Part shown: positions 1-11,465 of the stretch, piece after piece | Position numbering within the stretch: position 1 is the stretch's first letter | Layout: the number at the start of each line of letters is the position of its first letter | Assembly (NCBI GenBank): GCA_963971425.1 | Contig: OZ020522.1 | Span: 5,678,168-5,742,167 of the forward strand | Direction: 5' to 3' | DNA length: 64,000 nt | DNA from: Bryoerythrophyllum caledonicum | Lineage: Eukaryota > Streptophyta > Bryopsida > Pottiales > Pottiaceae | Made by a program: the position numbers and the translations under genes | Notes under the pieces: model-generated | Database searches by the model: none | What the model was told of the DNA's origin: nothing | Seen by the model: the letters and a program-made list of their open reading frames with translations, nothing else

Positions 1-1149
1 GGTGTCTTTCCTAGAGTCTAAAACTAAGGAAGTAGCGAGCTAATGGAGTTGCGGTGTTTAAAAAGACAAGTCCCCCAAATAAAAATGACACATTGGATAA
101 CAAACGCGATGATATGCCAATTCAACACTAAAATTGAACAAATGGTGGAATGCCATAGCTATAGATGCAAATTATACTCACATCCAAGTCAAAATGCCCT
201 CGCATACTACCTCCAAAGATTAAACACAAAATCGTTTTTTTTTAAACAACCCATAAGAATGTGGTTTTGGAAAAACTTTTTCCATTCAAATTTTTCCTGT
301 CTACTAGGTAGAAACCCCCATAGAGAGCCCAAATCCGAAGTCGGAATTCAAAAATAAATAAAAATTTGGAGATAATAACTCATAGTTAAGTGAATTTTGT
401 CTAGGCCCTAAATTACAGTTTCATCCATAGTGGATGAAAACTGCCCGTAATGGATGAGTTTGCAAAAAGATGAAAAATGATTGCGGATGGAATTTTATCA
501 TAGATGATATGTGCGCAATGGATGAAAAATTGCAAAATTAGGTCCAGCACCTCTTCTTCTTCTTCTTATTTATCTTTTTCCAATTCTTGCGCCGTTCATA
601 TCTTGCTCATTAATTATTCGATTTGGGCACCGTTTGTTGCGTTGGCTCTATTTTGAGGCACTCTACAACATCAATCTTTGCATCCAAAAAATTTCTAAAT
701 TCATCCAAGATCAAACTCTAGAACTAAATAAAGGAATGTGGGAGGGTCTTTGTCAATTGAATAACTAGTAAATCACAAGAGTAATCAAGCGTCTCGCACT
801 CCCACAAAGGCAGACTCAACGACTGCAAGATGTATAAGAGAATGTGGAGTCTTTACTAATAATAAACAATCACTTACAAACAAAGATAATTACTAAACAC
901 TCTATAAATCACTCACAAAGCTTGACTTGACAAAGACTTAAGCTTGACTTGACAAAGACTATAGGCTTGACTTGACATAGACTTGGACGCGTGCAGCGCT
1001 ATACGCATACACACAACCCTAAGTGGATGAAAATCATCCATAGATTAATGCAATGCACCGCCGTACGTCCCTAAACCTATAGATTAGTAACAAACTAATC
1101 TATGCTAAAAACACTACAATGCGGAGAGGCCCTCGACGCCACGTCCGTG
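1..1149. other. Intergenic, no gene seen
   Basis: I recognise no coding region. The stretch contains a short CTT microsatellite near 550-568 and about three direct copies of a roughly 24-bp unit with the core CTTGACTTGACAAAGACT at about 918-985. A loosely repeated GGATGAAAA motif lies at 430-540. The open frame at the left edge has no recognisable domain and contains low-complexity sequence. Confidence 0.5.
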
Positions 1150-1887
1150 ACAAAGTGTGGTGGCTGTGAAGCAACTTCTCAACAAGGCACAACAAAACAT
1201 GGATGAGTTTTTTGAAACGAGGTGGTACTTCTCACCGGTGTGAAGCACCATAATCTGGTCAAGGTGAAATGGTTGTTGCCTTCATGGAGACCAAAGATTG
1301 TTAGTGTACAAGTTTGTGGACAACTCCAACCTTGCTAAGACTTTGTTTGGTAAGTTGGAGACAAGCAGCTTCTTTTTTTTCTCTTACAAAATACAATGGA
1401 TGATTGAAGAGTAATTTTTTTGTGTAACTGCAGAGCACAAAGGCAACCAAGTGGTCTCATGGCCTGCTGGATTCAACATATGTTTTGGAGTGGCACAGGG
1501 CCTCCAGCATTTGCACGCCGAGAATCATTCACCAGGACATTAAAGCCAATAATGTTCTCTTGAATCATAGCATGCACCCAAAGATTGCCAACTTTGGGTT
1601 GGCTATCCATATCACAATTGTGCAAATTGTTGGAACAAAGTAAGTACGTTGTCTCACTTGTGTTCTTTCACATCAAATAGTCTTGTGGATCTATGTCAAG
1701 TAACCTTATGATATTCACATGTACTAAGACATAATTGTTTTGTAACATGGAATTAATGTGCAGAAGCTATTTAGAAAGCAACAAAGTGGATGTGTTCAGC
1801 TTTGGAGTGGTAGCTTTGGAGGTTGTGAGTGGCAGAAAAAACATCTCCTTTGATGAACCACCCGATATAGCGTACCTCACGGATTGA
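1150..1887 (+). pseudogene. Decayed receptor-like kinase fragment
   Basis: A broken kinase domain of the leucine-rich-repeat receptor kinase type (subfamily VIII-like) can be read only by switching frames. Near 1160 it has VAVKQL, which includes the ATP-binding lysine, followed by GVKHHNLVKV near 1230 and FVDNSNLAKTLFG near 1310. The segment GFNICFGVAQGLQHLHAE lies near 1470, and after a frame change comes RIIHQDIKANNVLL near 1531. The last segment, DVFSFGVVALEVVSGRKNI near 1787, ends at a TGA around 1885. The catalytic HRD is HQD and the DFG is NFG. Two relict introns (about 1373-1432 and 1640-1763) with GT-AG-like borders remain, so this was a genomic copy and not a retrocopy. There is no extracellular or transmembrane part. 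A dead kinase fragment is very likely; the exact subfamily is less sure. Confidence 0.75.
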
Positions 1888-2134
1888 GTATGCATCTCTT
1901 CAAATGAAAACTTTGGATATAGAAAAAATCTTTCACCATAAGATTGGTTTTCATTGCTAGCAAAAAAAACCAAAAAAAAAAAACAAAAAATGTGTCACGG
2001 AAAATGTGAAAAACACACTTTTTCTACTCAGATTAGGAAGTCACAATCTTGCAGCATCAGGCAGAGAACATGACCAGCTCCTCGGTTGTGCAGGGCTTCA
2101 GTTCAATTAGTGCCAGTTGATCATATTGTTACTA

Positions 2135-2394
2135 CCGTACTTAGTGGTCACTTTCAACAGCTCTTTGTCGAAAGAATTATTTTTCTTTGACGTTGTGATT
2201 TGGACACGATCGGTATCACCTAAGTATCACATGGGTATCACCTAAGTATCACATTGGTATCACCTATGGATTATTTGGGTAGCACCTTGGTATTACATGG
2301 GTAATCACCTAGACAAAAAAAATGATATTTTCCAAAATTTTGGACAACTCTCAATTTTGAATTAATTAGGTACAAAAGCGACCATGGTGTAGGG
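2135..2394. mobile_element. TA-flanked MITE, GGTGGTCACTTTT family, copy 1
   Basis: This is a 260-bp non-coding element flanked by TA. The left end reads CCGTACTTAGTGGTCACTTT and the right end, reverse-complemented, reads CCCTACACCATGGTCGCTTT. A second copy with the same ends lies at 45125-45424. The interior holds an imperfect tandem array of a unit resembling GGTATCACCTAA (about 2211-2310), and the second copy has a related array. TA duplication and inverted ends suggest a Tc1/mariner-type MITE; the autonomous partner is unknown. Confidence 0.6.
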
Positions 2395-2485
2395 TAGTAG
2401 GTAAACTATGTGAAATGCTAGATATTTGCAAGTTTCATGTGGTATAGAGTGGTTGGAAGTGTGGATGTGAGTTTGAGTTTGCATC

Positions 2486-2660
2486 CATGTTAACCCTTGA
2501 AGCCAGATTTGGGTTGTAATATGATGGTTTCTGTGTATTTGACGTATGAGGTGTAAGAATTACATATACAATAGTTACAAAAGTTTGGGTATGTGTTGAG
2601 CCCAATCGAATGACGCATGACATTTCAGATTTAGGTCATTATTGCACCTACTACTCTTAG
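2486..2660. repeat. Fragment of TTAA-type repeat family E
   Basis: It begins TTAACCCTTGAAGCC near 2490 and then matches the left halves of the copies at 54779 and 57152, sharing the words GAGGTGTAAGAATT and ATTGCACCTACTAC. No coding potential is seen. The right end of the family is absent here, so it is a truncated copy. Confidence 0.5.
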
Positions 2661-2944
2661 AATGATATTTAGTGTATCTACACTAATTGCTATTAGCTTT
2701 TACACTTGATGAATATTTTTACCAACTATATCTACAATGATCCACCTCTTTGAGTAGTGTAGATAGCTGTGCTCCCAGTAAAAATCTTCGTCAAAAATAA
2801 AAAATTATTGGCGCACTCCTAGATCATATAGTGTGGATGCACTAACAATCACTTTCAGTCTATGTGTTTGAGAAGTTGCAATTAATTTCAAATTTTGCAA
2901 TTTTTAGTATGGTGGAACCAAAAGGGCATGAACACTTTCATTAA

Positions 2945-3881
2945 CACCTAAATTACCGAGAGACCTCTTGAAGGCTTAGGCACGTTCCTACTGTGTCAAT
3001 CAATAACATTATTTTTTGAGATTTTTATTGTAGATGGACATTACTAAAAGTTTTGTCTGAGTCTAGTTTTTTCCTAAATTTGACATTTATTAAAAAAATT
3101 ATAGGGTTTTGAATTTCGAACGGGGAGAACGAGTCAAGTGCTTTATTGTTGCCAGCTTGTTGGGCAACTCCAAATACTTTTGCTAGGACACTCTATTGAA
3201 TGTGAGATTTTTTGATACTAGCAAATATTATTATTTTCTTTCATATAGTCAAAAAATCTCTTGTCTTTAGTGAAAACTACCATATTAACCCAAGTCAAAC
3301 ATTTTCACACATTGTCGTGCAAGGTACCAAAAAATCTTCTTCTTTTCCCCATAAAACTTAGAGATCTTCATATTTTTTACTTTTTATTTTCCCCACCGCA
3401 TTATGTGGTGTAAACCTTCTTATTGACCATTCGGATTCTCATTCAAAAACATATTTAGCTCACAAAAAAATATAACATGAATTGACAATTTTTGAACCTC
3501 CACTCCTTGCACAATTTTTTTGAATATGCTACACCTTTTCATTACCTCTAAAAGTTGTTGTACAAGGAAATAATATTGTGGTTAACATGATGGTAATGAC
3601 TTTAGCCCTTGTGTACTGCAAAAACTTGACACCAAGGGAAACCACAGTTTGCTAATCCACTAAACGCAAGGAAGAAAATTAATCTTTTTCTCTACTTCAA
3701 ACACTATAATCATATAATTTGTGCAGTGAAATTTTATGAAATGATGTGAGTAAGTTACTCAATAAGTTTTAATTGAGATCCTAGAGATAAAACTAGAAAT
3801 TAAAGTTATTTTTTCTTCCTTTGCACTAAACCGAGCAGTTTTGAAGTGTTTTGGTGTGAAATTGTCGAAGTAATTTAGAGG
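2945..3881. mobile_element. TTAA-flanked non-coding element, family C
   Basis: This 937-bp element lies between TTAA at 2941-2944 and TTAA at 3882-3885. Its ends are imperfect inverted repeats: ACACCTAAATTACC on the left and, reverse-complemented, ACCTCTAAATTAC on the right. It aligns along its length with the better preserved copy at 57707-58651 and with truncated copies at 10744 and 18064. Shared internal words include CAAGTCAAACATTTTCACAC and GGGCAACTCCAAA-like segments. It has no ORF of note. Confidence 0.6.
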
Positions 3882-3885
3882 TTAA

Positions 3886-4741
3886 CATTAAATTAGAGTC
3901 TTTGCCCTGATTTATTTATTTATGATAAATTTCCTCTCGGAAAGGGAATTTCCAATGTAGTTTTCTAGTCCCTTTTCTAGAGAGAATAGAAAAATACTGT
4001 GGAATTTTTTGTTTCAAAATTATGTCAAATTGTACTGTGGAAATTTTTGAGTTTCGAAATCATCGAAAATATATGCTACATGCGATATTTCTTAATGTAC
4101 TGTTGCTTATTGGCACATAGTTGCTTATTCTAATATTGACGATAGTTGCTTTTTCAAATATTAATGAAGTGTTGCTTATTGGCACAACACTATGTGCCAA
4201 CAACTATGTGCCAACAACTATGTGCCAACACTACTCGTCAATCTTAGAAGAAGTTAATGTTTTACTTCCGAACGCAAATACCTTTCAATCATGCAAGAAA
4301 TTTACCGATCTTATCCGATGCTAGTACAAGATCCTGACATTATGTATAACCTGTTTTTTCTTTACATTCTGTGTTCATTCATTGAAAATAGCACTTTTGA
4401 GTGAGTTAGGGATGAATTCACCTCCACTCAACAACTGGGCACTCGGCACACAACTCACAGTCCCGTCAGAAAAGCAGTATTATACCAAGATATTGAATTT
4501 TACAAGTACTACTGTGTTACAGTATAAGTGAAATAGTGGTACATGGAAGGCAAGATAAATGGTTCACCTATCAAAATAAAAGAATGCAAACGGCAATTGG
4601 CCGATAACCATCCATTCCAAAGAATCGCACCAGACCTATTCACCTACCAATTCAGGCTCCCAGGTTCATGTTTCTTCTTCTTCTTCTTCAGCAAAACCTC
4701 TTCCCCTATCCGCATAAAGGCCTAGACTAAAATGCTTGCAC
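3886..4741. other. Intergenic with short tandem and inverted repeats
   Basis: No gene is recognised. At 4100-4240 there are direct copies of AACTATGTGCCAAC and inverted copies of TTGGCACATAGTTG, so the stretch can fold into a hairpin. It may be the remnant of a small MITE. The rest is AT-rich and without recognisable content up to the 3' end of the desaturase gene. Confidence 0.4.
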
Positions 4742-7010
4742 TTAGAAACTGGCATCTGACTCGTAGTGCACAATGTCACCGGTGTCGGCGACGTAGTGAT
4801 CCTCCTTCAAACTCTTCATCAGGGGCTCCGCGAGGTGGATTGGAATGGGCCCTGACTTCGTCGGGTCCCTGTAGTACTCTCCTAGCACGGGCTTCACAGC
4901 TTCAGTCTGGAACTCAACAAGGTCTCACATTAGTATTAGTGTCCATCGATTGAAAAGTCTTTAAACGTGAGTCAGGAGCGGCACATTTTCTACTCTATAG
5001 GATACCAAAACATGTGATAAGGTTTAGCAAGACTCTTCACCTAACATCTTTCATTTGGAGGTCATTTGAAGAATATTGTGGCACGTTCTGACGTTCAAGG
5101 GCTGAACTGGTGTGAAGGATGTGGGACTTACCGCTGCGATCAGGTTGTAGTGAGGGATCTGAGGGAACAAGTGGTGGACGACATGAGTGCCGATGTCGTG
5201 GTGGATGTTGTTGATCCAGCCGTAGTCTCTGTCGATGGTGGAGAGTCCACCGCGCATGTAGTTCCATTCCGAGCCGCGGTACCATGGGACCTTCTTGTCG
5301 TAGCCGTGGTGGTGGAGGTACGTCACGGCGTCCAGCCAGACGACGTTCACCTGAGAGAGAGACACACAGATGTGAGAAAAAGGAGAGAGGAAAGTGGAAA
5401 TCTGATCTGCAGGGATTCGGAGCTTACCCAGTACGGCACGAAGTAGAGCTTGAACATCCACATGGGTCCAACCGCGAAGCTCATGGCGATGAGTCCTGCA
5501 AGCATGGCTGCCCAGCACGTCGTGGACGTGATGACGTCCTTAGCTTCCGAGGGAACGAACAGGTCGCTCTTGGGGTCGTAGTGAGAGCCTTGCTTTCCAG
5601 GACTCCTTGTCCACTGCAGAATGATGAAAAGCGTTAACAATTCTGCACCCTCAGGCAGAAATTCGACCAATCGTATCAGGAATGGAGAGCTACTTTTTGC
5701 ACCCTTGAGCAACCCCCCTTAGCTAGACGGATTGCTGCGCATTTTAAGATAATTGTTGAGGATCGTACCAGGTAGAAGGGGTAGGCGAACAAGGCCCATG
5801 GGAATTTCAGACGCCCGAACTTCGCAAGGTAATCCATGCTCTTGAACTGAGACTCGGTGAGCTGAAACGAGTAGTCACAACATCGTTATCAGAACCAAAA
5901 CTCCAAAAAAGCAACACAAGCAAGCGAACAATGCATTCTACTCAAGGTTGTGCATAAGTTTCTTACTGGGTGCCATGACTCGTCGTTCTCTACGTGGCCG
6001 TGGTTCTGGTGGTGAGTCCTGTGGCTAATACGCCTGCATCCACCGCAATTCCCCAAAATTCAGAAGAAGAAAAAAGAGAGTAGAAGACCAGCCAAAGAAG
6101 GAAGTGACTGCAAGAAATAACAAAGATAAGGTTGTGGCTACTCACCAGCCATGGTATGGCACCAGAATGGACGAGTGCGTGAGGTGACCAATGAAGCTGT
6201 TGAGCTTTTTGTTGTTCGAGAAACTTCCGTGGCCACTGCGAACCCACAAGCAAGAACCAAACTCAGATAAAAGGCTGAACCAAAACTCACAAGCCTCTCC
6301 CGACAGAACCTCCTAACTTGCGCGAGCAGCGCAAACACGGCAACCTTCATTCCACCTACCAACGAATCCTTGCACAGCTCCTCCACATTACGAGTGAGAG
6401 AAAAAGCAGCAGGGCCTTATCGACAAGAGGTAATTCCCTTGATTTTAATGAAAGAATTTCACACCATTCTCCTTGGCAAGAAACTGCAGACAAGGGCTTT
6501 TCCCCGGAGGAAGACCTACCAGTCATGGCCGAGCACGAAGAGGGCCCAGAACATGGTGCCCTGCGCCAACCAGTACAAGGGCCACACGAACCAGCTGTTG
6601 ACAGCCGCAGCGCCGGCAGCCAACCCGAACACAATCGCGACATCCCGCGCGACATAGCTCAACGACTTCCACGTATTCTTCTCCCAGCAATGCTTGGGAA
6701 TGGCGGCCCGGATGTCGCTCAGCGTGAACGGCGGCTTCCTGGTGGGATCAAACTCCAGGCTTTCCTCCTCCTCCTCGACCTGGGGCGTCTCAGGCTCCGG
6801 CACGAACGTCAACGGCGCCGCGACGCTACGCACCACATCACGCTTCTTCTCCACGACCCGCCGCACGAGCTCCAACCCACCCAGGCCCCTCACCTTGCGC
6901 AGCGACCCCAGCGCCACCGCATTGCTGCTGGAGGCCACCGTCCGCACGCCCAGAGACGCACCCGCCGCGCCCACGCACACAGCCCGCCTCGACAACAGCG
7001 AGGCCGCCAT
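4742..7010 (-). CDS. FAD7/8: Plastid omega-3 fatty acid desaturase, FAD7/FAD8 type
   Basis: This membrane di-iron enzyme converts linoleoyl groups (18:2, and 16:2) on chloroplast glycerolipids to trienoic acids. Seven exons join with GT-AG introns: 7010-6520, 6235-6146, 6033-5967, 5861-5769, 5613-5428, 5350-5132 and 4906-4742, giving 436 residues. Exon sizes of 90, 67, 93 and 186 bp match plant omega-3 desaturases as I remember them. The three His boxes are HDCGHGSF (residues 162-169), HRTHH (198-202) and HVVHH (365-369). The roughly 115-residue N-terminal extension, basic and Ala/Ser-rich at the start and acidic later, looks like a transit peptide plus linker. The C-terminus DASF lacks an ER-retrieval lysine motif, which favours the plastid form over FAD3. 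The start at 7010 is the first ATG of the frame and lies about 110 bp below a TATA-like box. FAD7 and FAD8 cannot be separated here. Confidence 0.92.
5041..5104. repeat. Family-E repeat fragment in the last desaturase intron
   Basis: The 225-bp intron between the last two desaturase exons contains AACATCTTTCATTTGGA and then GTGGCAC..CTGACGTTCAAGGG. These match the repeat at 7695-7808, which shares AACATCTTTCATTTGGACGT and CTGACATTTAAGGG. It is a short relic of a TTAA-type element inside the gene. Confidence 0.5.
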
Positions 7011-7121
7011 CGATGCAACCTTGGAGCGGAATGGGCTGCGATGGAATCACTCCGCCCGCAGCAGAGAGGGCGGACACAAGACGAGAACTGTGTGGCGAGA
7101 GGGCCCGCGGTGCGTGGTATG

Positions 7122-7129
7122 CTATATAT
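7122..7129 (-). promoter_or_regulatory. Probable TATA box of the desaturase gene
   Basis: On the minus strand this reads ATATATAG, 112-119 bp upstream of the desaturase ATG, in otherwise GC-rich DNA. That leaves room for a 5' leader of roughly 80 bases. No other TATA-like motif is seen between it and the start codon. Confidence 0.5.
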
Positions 7130-7430
7130 GAGCATCGTGGGGATTGCTTGCGGACGCGCAGAGGCCACCAGGGCGTGAAGGCAGAGGCAGCGGCGTCGCC
7201 GCGCGAGAGCGGCGCCAGGGAGCGGCAGCGCCGTTCGTCCGCCACTAGGGCTGGGCCGTCGTGGGCGACGCCTTACGACGTTGAAAGGGTCGTTCGCGAC
7301 GGCCTCCGACGTTGGTCTTGGTCGTGGCCGACGGCCGGCAGTTGGGGCGGAGATTGCTGCAGTTACGTATTCCCGGTGGCTGGACGCCGTATTTTCCTAC
7401 GGTCACCGTAGGCTACGGATTGTAGATGCG
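7130..7430. other. CpG-rich upstream region of the desaturase gene
   Basis: This block is strikingly rich in CG dinucleotides (CGTCGTGGGCGACGCC and similar words) between AT-rich repeats. It lies directly upstream of the minus-strand desaturase promoter and probably holds its proximal regulatory DNA. Long frames run through it on both strands, but these are composition effects; no domain is recognisable. Confidence 0.35.
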
Positions 7431-7499
7431 TCTGTGTTTTTGAAGTTGTTTTTATATGAGAACACGGTTCATGTTTTGAGAGAAGAGTACTACCTTTAC

Positions 7500-7585
7500 T
7501 TTCTTAAGGATTTAGTAGTGGAACAAACAGACACTTATTTCACTCAAGCCCCTTACTTGGACCGGAGTTCTTCTTTCTTAAGGCT
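7500..7585. repeat. Dispersed 'GTGGAACAAACAGACACTT' repeat, copy 1
   Basis: The core TAGTGGAACAAACAGACACT is followed by TTCACTCAAGCCCC and an ACCGGAGTTCTTCTT tail. The same arrangement recurs at 8330, 8675, 16455, 35893 (reverse), 37745 (partial) and twice at 48288-48470. It is non-coding. The CTT-rich end could be a short retroposon tail or a simple microsatellite. Confidence 0.5.
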
Positions 7586-7807
7586 TGATTGTCAGTCGAG
7601 GACCGTATATATAGGCACGTATTTTACTTTGTAGAATACAACAAATGTATTGAAGTTTATCAAGACTTACATCTTTGGATTGGAGATTCTTCAACCAACA
7701 TCTTTCATTTGGACGTCATTTCAATATCTGAATCTTATCATGTTCGAATACGACACTGTACATGTAGAACACTGTGGCACCCGGTGGTACCTTCTGACAT
7801 TTAAGGG
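7586..7807. repeat. Family E, right-half copy
   Basis: Read on the minus strand it matches 50178-50403 and the right half of the 57152 copy. Shared parts are the GTATATATGG-like end, ATCTTTCATTTGGA and ACACTGTACATGTAG. It abuts element D through a TTAC/TTAA tetranucleotide at 7808-7811. Confidence 0.5.
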
Positions 7808-7811
7808 TTAC

Positions 7812-8091
7812 TCCTTTAGTGCTTGAGAGGCCCAAAGGTGGTCTCTAGGGGGTGAAAATGCATTGTTGCAGTCCATAGAGGAAACTAGCGTTGTAACATT
7901 CTTTGCGACGGACGTAGTCCAAGTTACGATGATTCTAATGAGACCATTGCTGCAAGAACTCATGTAATTTTTAGCAAACGAGAGTGATTCCTGTGAATTT
8001 GTGTTGTGGTGGTGTGTATATGATGTTCTGCATATTCTATCACGCTCGTAGAGTCTCCTAGGTCTTGTTGATCATGTTGGGCACTAAAGGA
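7812..8091. mobile_element. TTAA-flanked MITE, family D, copy 1
   Basis: This 280-bp non-coding element lies between TTAC (7808-7811, a decayed TTAA) and TTAA (8092-8095). The ends are TCCTTTAGTGC on the left and, reverse-complemented, TCCTTTAGTGCCC on the right. A second copy of exactly the same length lies at 49894-50173 and is also joined to a family-E fragment. The CCTTTAGTGC ends recall piggyBac-type termini. Confidence 0.6.
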
Positions 8092-8095
8092 TTAA

Positions 8096-9100
8096 CTCCC
8101 CGCTACATTGATGGAAGTTATAATACAACCAACCCAAGAAAAGAAAAGTAGGGTTTTGTAGTATTCTTTGTTAAAAAAAGTCTTTGGACAACAATAGCAG
8201 AAGAAAATACTCACTTATACACTGAAAAATTACTCTCTTCTTTTATTGACCACTTTTTTTTATCATTGACTATCTTTCCCTTTTCTTTTAGCAAATGTGT
8301 GTCATTGGATATGTTTTTCTGGTTACTTGTAACAGAGTGTTTACCCTCAAAAGGGGGAAGTAGTTTCATACCACTAACCAATATACAGTAGACATAGACT
8401 GTATGGTGGACCGAACATACACTTATTCACATTGGCCTCCTTTAGAGACTGAGACTCTTCTTCTTTTGAACACATCATATTTTATCATTCAATCCGTACA
8501 ATCAAAAATTACGATTTTGTTTTATCGCATCATCTCATGAGCCATGTCACTTTAAGAAAAGATCTTATAAATACATTCTCAAAAAACTCATCTTGGCAAT
8601 TTTCATCAATGGAGTAGAGATTCCTCTAAAATGCCTTGCTCCTTGGCGGTTGACATATTAGCTGGGTGTGTGGGTCTACTCTTGAGAGGGGGGAGTAGTT
8701 CCATACTACTAAACCTGTCTCCAATGGACATGGATTTAGTGGTGGAACGAAGAGACACTTCATTCACTCCGGCCCTCCTTCAGGGATCATAGTTCAACAT
8801 AAATATATACATGAATTTATGTATGTATGTATGTATGTATGTGTATATGGGTGTGTGGACAGTTTTGGAGGTATTGGTGGCTTTATGTGCATTTGACTGT
8901 TTTGTGTTCCGGTGTCTGATTGGTGCACACTTTCCACATTGGACAATTAGGAGGGATTCTGGAGGAATTTTAAAGGATATGTGGAGTCAAATGTTTGGGC
9001 ACAGTAAGATTTGTCTTTCCTGGTGTCTGAAGAGATTTACGGGTAATCGACTGTGAATGTAGACAAAAGGATGCATCTGATGGCAATTGGAGAGACCTCT
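8096..9100. other. Intergenic with two copies of the dispersed repeat and a microsatellite
   Basis: Copies of the dispersed GTGGAACAAACAGACACTT repeat lie at about 8330-8470 and 8670-8800. Each starts near ACCCTCAAAAGGGGG or CTCTTGAGAGGGG and contains a GGTGGACC or GTGGAACG core. A GTAT microsatellite (about six units) lies at 8818-8842. No gene is recognised; the open frame at 8811-9056 begins in the microsatellite and has no known domain. Confidence 0.45.
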
Positions 9101-9104
9101 TTAA

Positions 9105-9959
9105 CCCCTAAAGGACCATTTGTACTTGCGGGGCACAAATAATTTTTGGCAGGTTTCTTAAGATCCATTTCTGGAAGATAACTTCTTGAATTTATTAGTG
9201 GAAATAGAAATACGGGTTATCTTTGCGGAAAATGTTTCCTTTCTTTTTTTGGACTTACATGGAGAAAGTTATGGTGCTTCAAACAAAAAAACTTGACTCT
9301 TTTGGCAATTGGGCAAGGTACTATAGAGATGAATAGTGCTATTGTAGAGTTGACTATTGCACTATTTTGAGGCGGGTAGTAGTGAAGGAAAGTTCCTGGC
9401 AACCTTCATTGTTTTCACTCAAAAATGCATAGAAATTGAGGATTTAACTTTATTTGAAAAATCTTTTTTCTATTGTTAGAATAACTCAAGGTAATTCTTT
9501 TCACCATTTGGATTTTAGATCCAACAATTATTTCTCTATTTTAAAAATAAAATTGCTTTCCTAGGTGAAGGGCCACTTTCTATATGGTCGTTGTAGGTCC
9601 ATTTGCTTATCGTAAACACCTCCATTACTTGAGATTTTTGGCATGCAATGACCTAACACAAGGTAGAATATAGATCCATTGAGTTTATGCAATGTGTAGT
9701 GGAAAAATATGCCATTATATTGAGTCAAAGTACGTTGGCCCTGTCCGGGCACAATGGAAAAAAACAATTTTGCACTCTTCAATGCATATATCTTTCAATC
9801 CGTACGATCAAAGTTTACCAAAAAAAATTAGGGTGTCTTTTTGTAGTAGTTAGCTTGAAGATCCAAGGGCTGAAAATTTGGATAAGTCTAATAATATCCA
9901 TCTCAAAGTGGTAGTTTTGGGGTGGTTTTGGTGAAGCACAACACCCAGTGCTTTAAGGA
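9105..9959. mobile_element. TTAA-flanked element, family A, empty-site copy
   Basis: This 855-bp element lies between TTAA at 9101-9104 and TTAA at 9960-9963. Left end CCCCTAAAGGACC; right end, reverse-complemented, TCCTTAAAGCAC. It is the reverse-complement paralogue of 18878-22944. At about 9398 it carries the uninterrupted site (minus strand, AACTTTCCTTCAC) into which a retrotransposon has inserted in the other copy. It has no ORF of note. Confidence 0.65.
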
Positions 9960-9963
9960 TTAA

Positions 9964-10739
9964 CCCTTTGGCGCCCAGTTCATGTTTCTCCAAAACCAAG
10001 ATATGTGCTGATTTTTTTATTTGAGCTAACTTTGATGGAGATATAATGCCTAATTTTAGTATCCAACCTAACAAAATTGAACTCAAACCATGACCTAAAC
10101 TGTGGGAAAATTTGGCACAACATCCAACGGTTGATGAAAAAGATTATAGTGTTTGAAGTTATTGTATATTGGTAATGAAAATTGTGCACTTTGGAGGGTA
10201 TACTACTTTAACCATCAATATATTCTTGCAAGAATTTTTGTGCTTTGAATAAAAGAGGTTCACATATACTCTATGTGGATAGCTTTGCATTGACATATCA
10301 TATGTGTAGAAAACATTTACACATGATTTTTGATGATTTTTTTGCTTTTATCTTCCTGACTGTAAACAAAAATCTTCCAAATTTTAAACAAAAGTTTTGT
10401 ACGCAATGAGAGAGATCAACAAAAACAAAAAATTGAAGAATATTTTTGAGACAAATTTCAAGACCAAAATTGTTTTGCATGTTTTATAACACAAAATACA
10501 TCATAATATGTGGCATGGTATTCATTGTATTTTGCTATATTTGATGTATTTTGTATTGTATTTGTGGCTTTTCCATGAGTTCTATGACTCCAAATCATGA
10601 TCTGGTTTTTGCAGAGTGTTCATGTAACGTGTGCACAAATCTGAACTTCAAATTGCACAACCTATTTCTTGATGGATTTTATGAAAATTGAGTTTCAACA
10701 ACAAAATTTTCCATTTTGGGTCTCATGGGCGTCAAAGGG
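9964..10739. mobile_element. TTAA-flanked element, family B
   Basis: The left end, CCCTTTGGCGCCCAG, follows TTAA 9960-9963, the same tetranucleotide that closes element A. The right end, reverse-complemented, reads ACCCTTTGACGCCC and is followed by TGAA at 10740-10743, a decayed TTAA. It is about 776 bp and non-coding. The CCCTTTGGCGCC terminus is closely piggyBac-like. Confidence 0.6.
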
Positions 10740-10743
10740 TGAA

Positions 10744-11465
10744 CCCCTATATTTCTCTGACAATTTCACACCAAAAACACTTCAAAAGTGCTTGTTTTAG
10801 TGCAATGAGTAAGGAATAAACCAAAAAAGTTTTACTTCTAGTTTTAAGTGTAGGATCTCAATTAAGACTTATTGAGTAAGTTACATACAAAATTTAATAA
10901 AGTTTGAGTGCATGGATTGTAAGATTGTAGTGTTTAAAATAGAGAAAAGGGTCCATTTTGTTCCCTACATTTAGTAGATCAACAAACTTTGACTTCACTT
11001 GGAGTCAAATTTTTGCACTACACAAGGTTTGAATTCATTTCCATCATGTTAAACATGATATTAGTTCCTTAAACTCCAAATTTTAGAGGTAGAGAAAGGG
11101 AGTAGCATATTGAAAAAAATTGTGCAAGGAGTAGAGGTTCAAAAATTATCAATTTGCGTTAGTTTTTTTTTGGTGAGCTTTATATGTTTTGGAATGAGAA
11201 TCCAAGTGGCTAGTAAGAAGGTTTACACGACATAATGCTGCAGAAAAAATTAAAAGTAAAAAATATGAAGATCTCAAAGTTCTATGTGGAAAAGAAGAAG
11301 TTTTTTGTACCTTGCCCGACAATGTGCGATAATGTGTGAAAATGTTTGACTTGGATTTATATGCTTTTTTTCACCAAAGGCAAGAAATGTTTTTTTGACA
11401 ATGTAATGGGAAATAATATTATTTGCTAGTATTGAAAATCTCACATTCAATAAAGTGTCCTAGCA
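10744..11465. mobile_element. Truncated family C element (reverse orientation)
   Basis: It starts directly after the decayed TTAA that closes element B. CCCCTATATTTCTCTGACA and then TTTCACACCAAAAACACTTC align with the right end of the 57707-58651 copy read in reverse. Homology continues through the GTCGGGCAAGG-like and TTTGACTTGGATT words and stops near AAAGTGTCCTAGCA at about 11465, so roughly a quarter is missing. Confidence 0.5.

Noticed and set aside
6318-7178. 286-codon plus-strand frame, with others overlapping it
   Set aside because: Shadow of the GC-rich first exon and promoter of the minus-strand desaturase.
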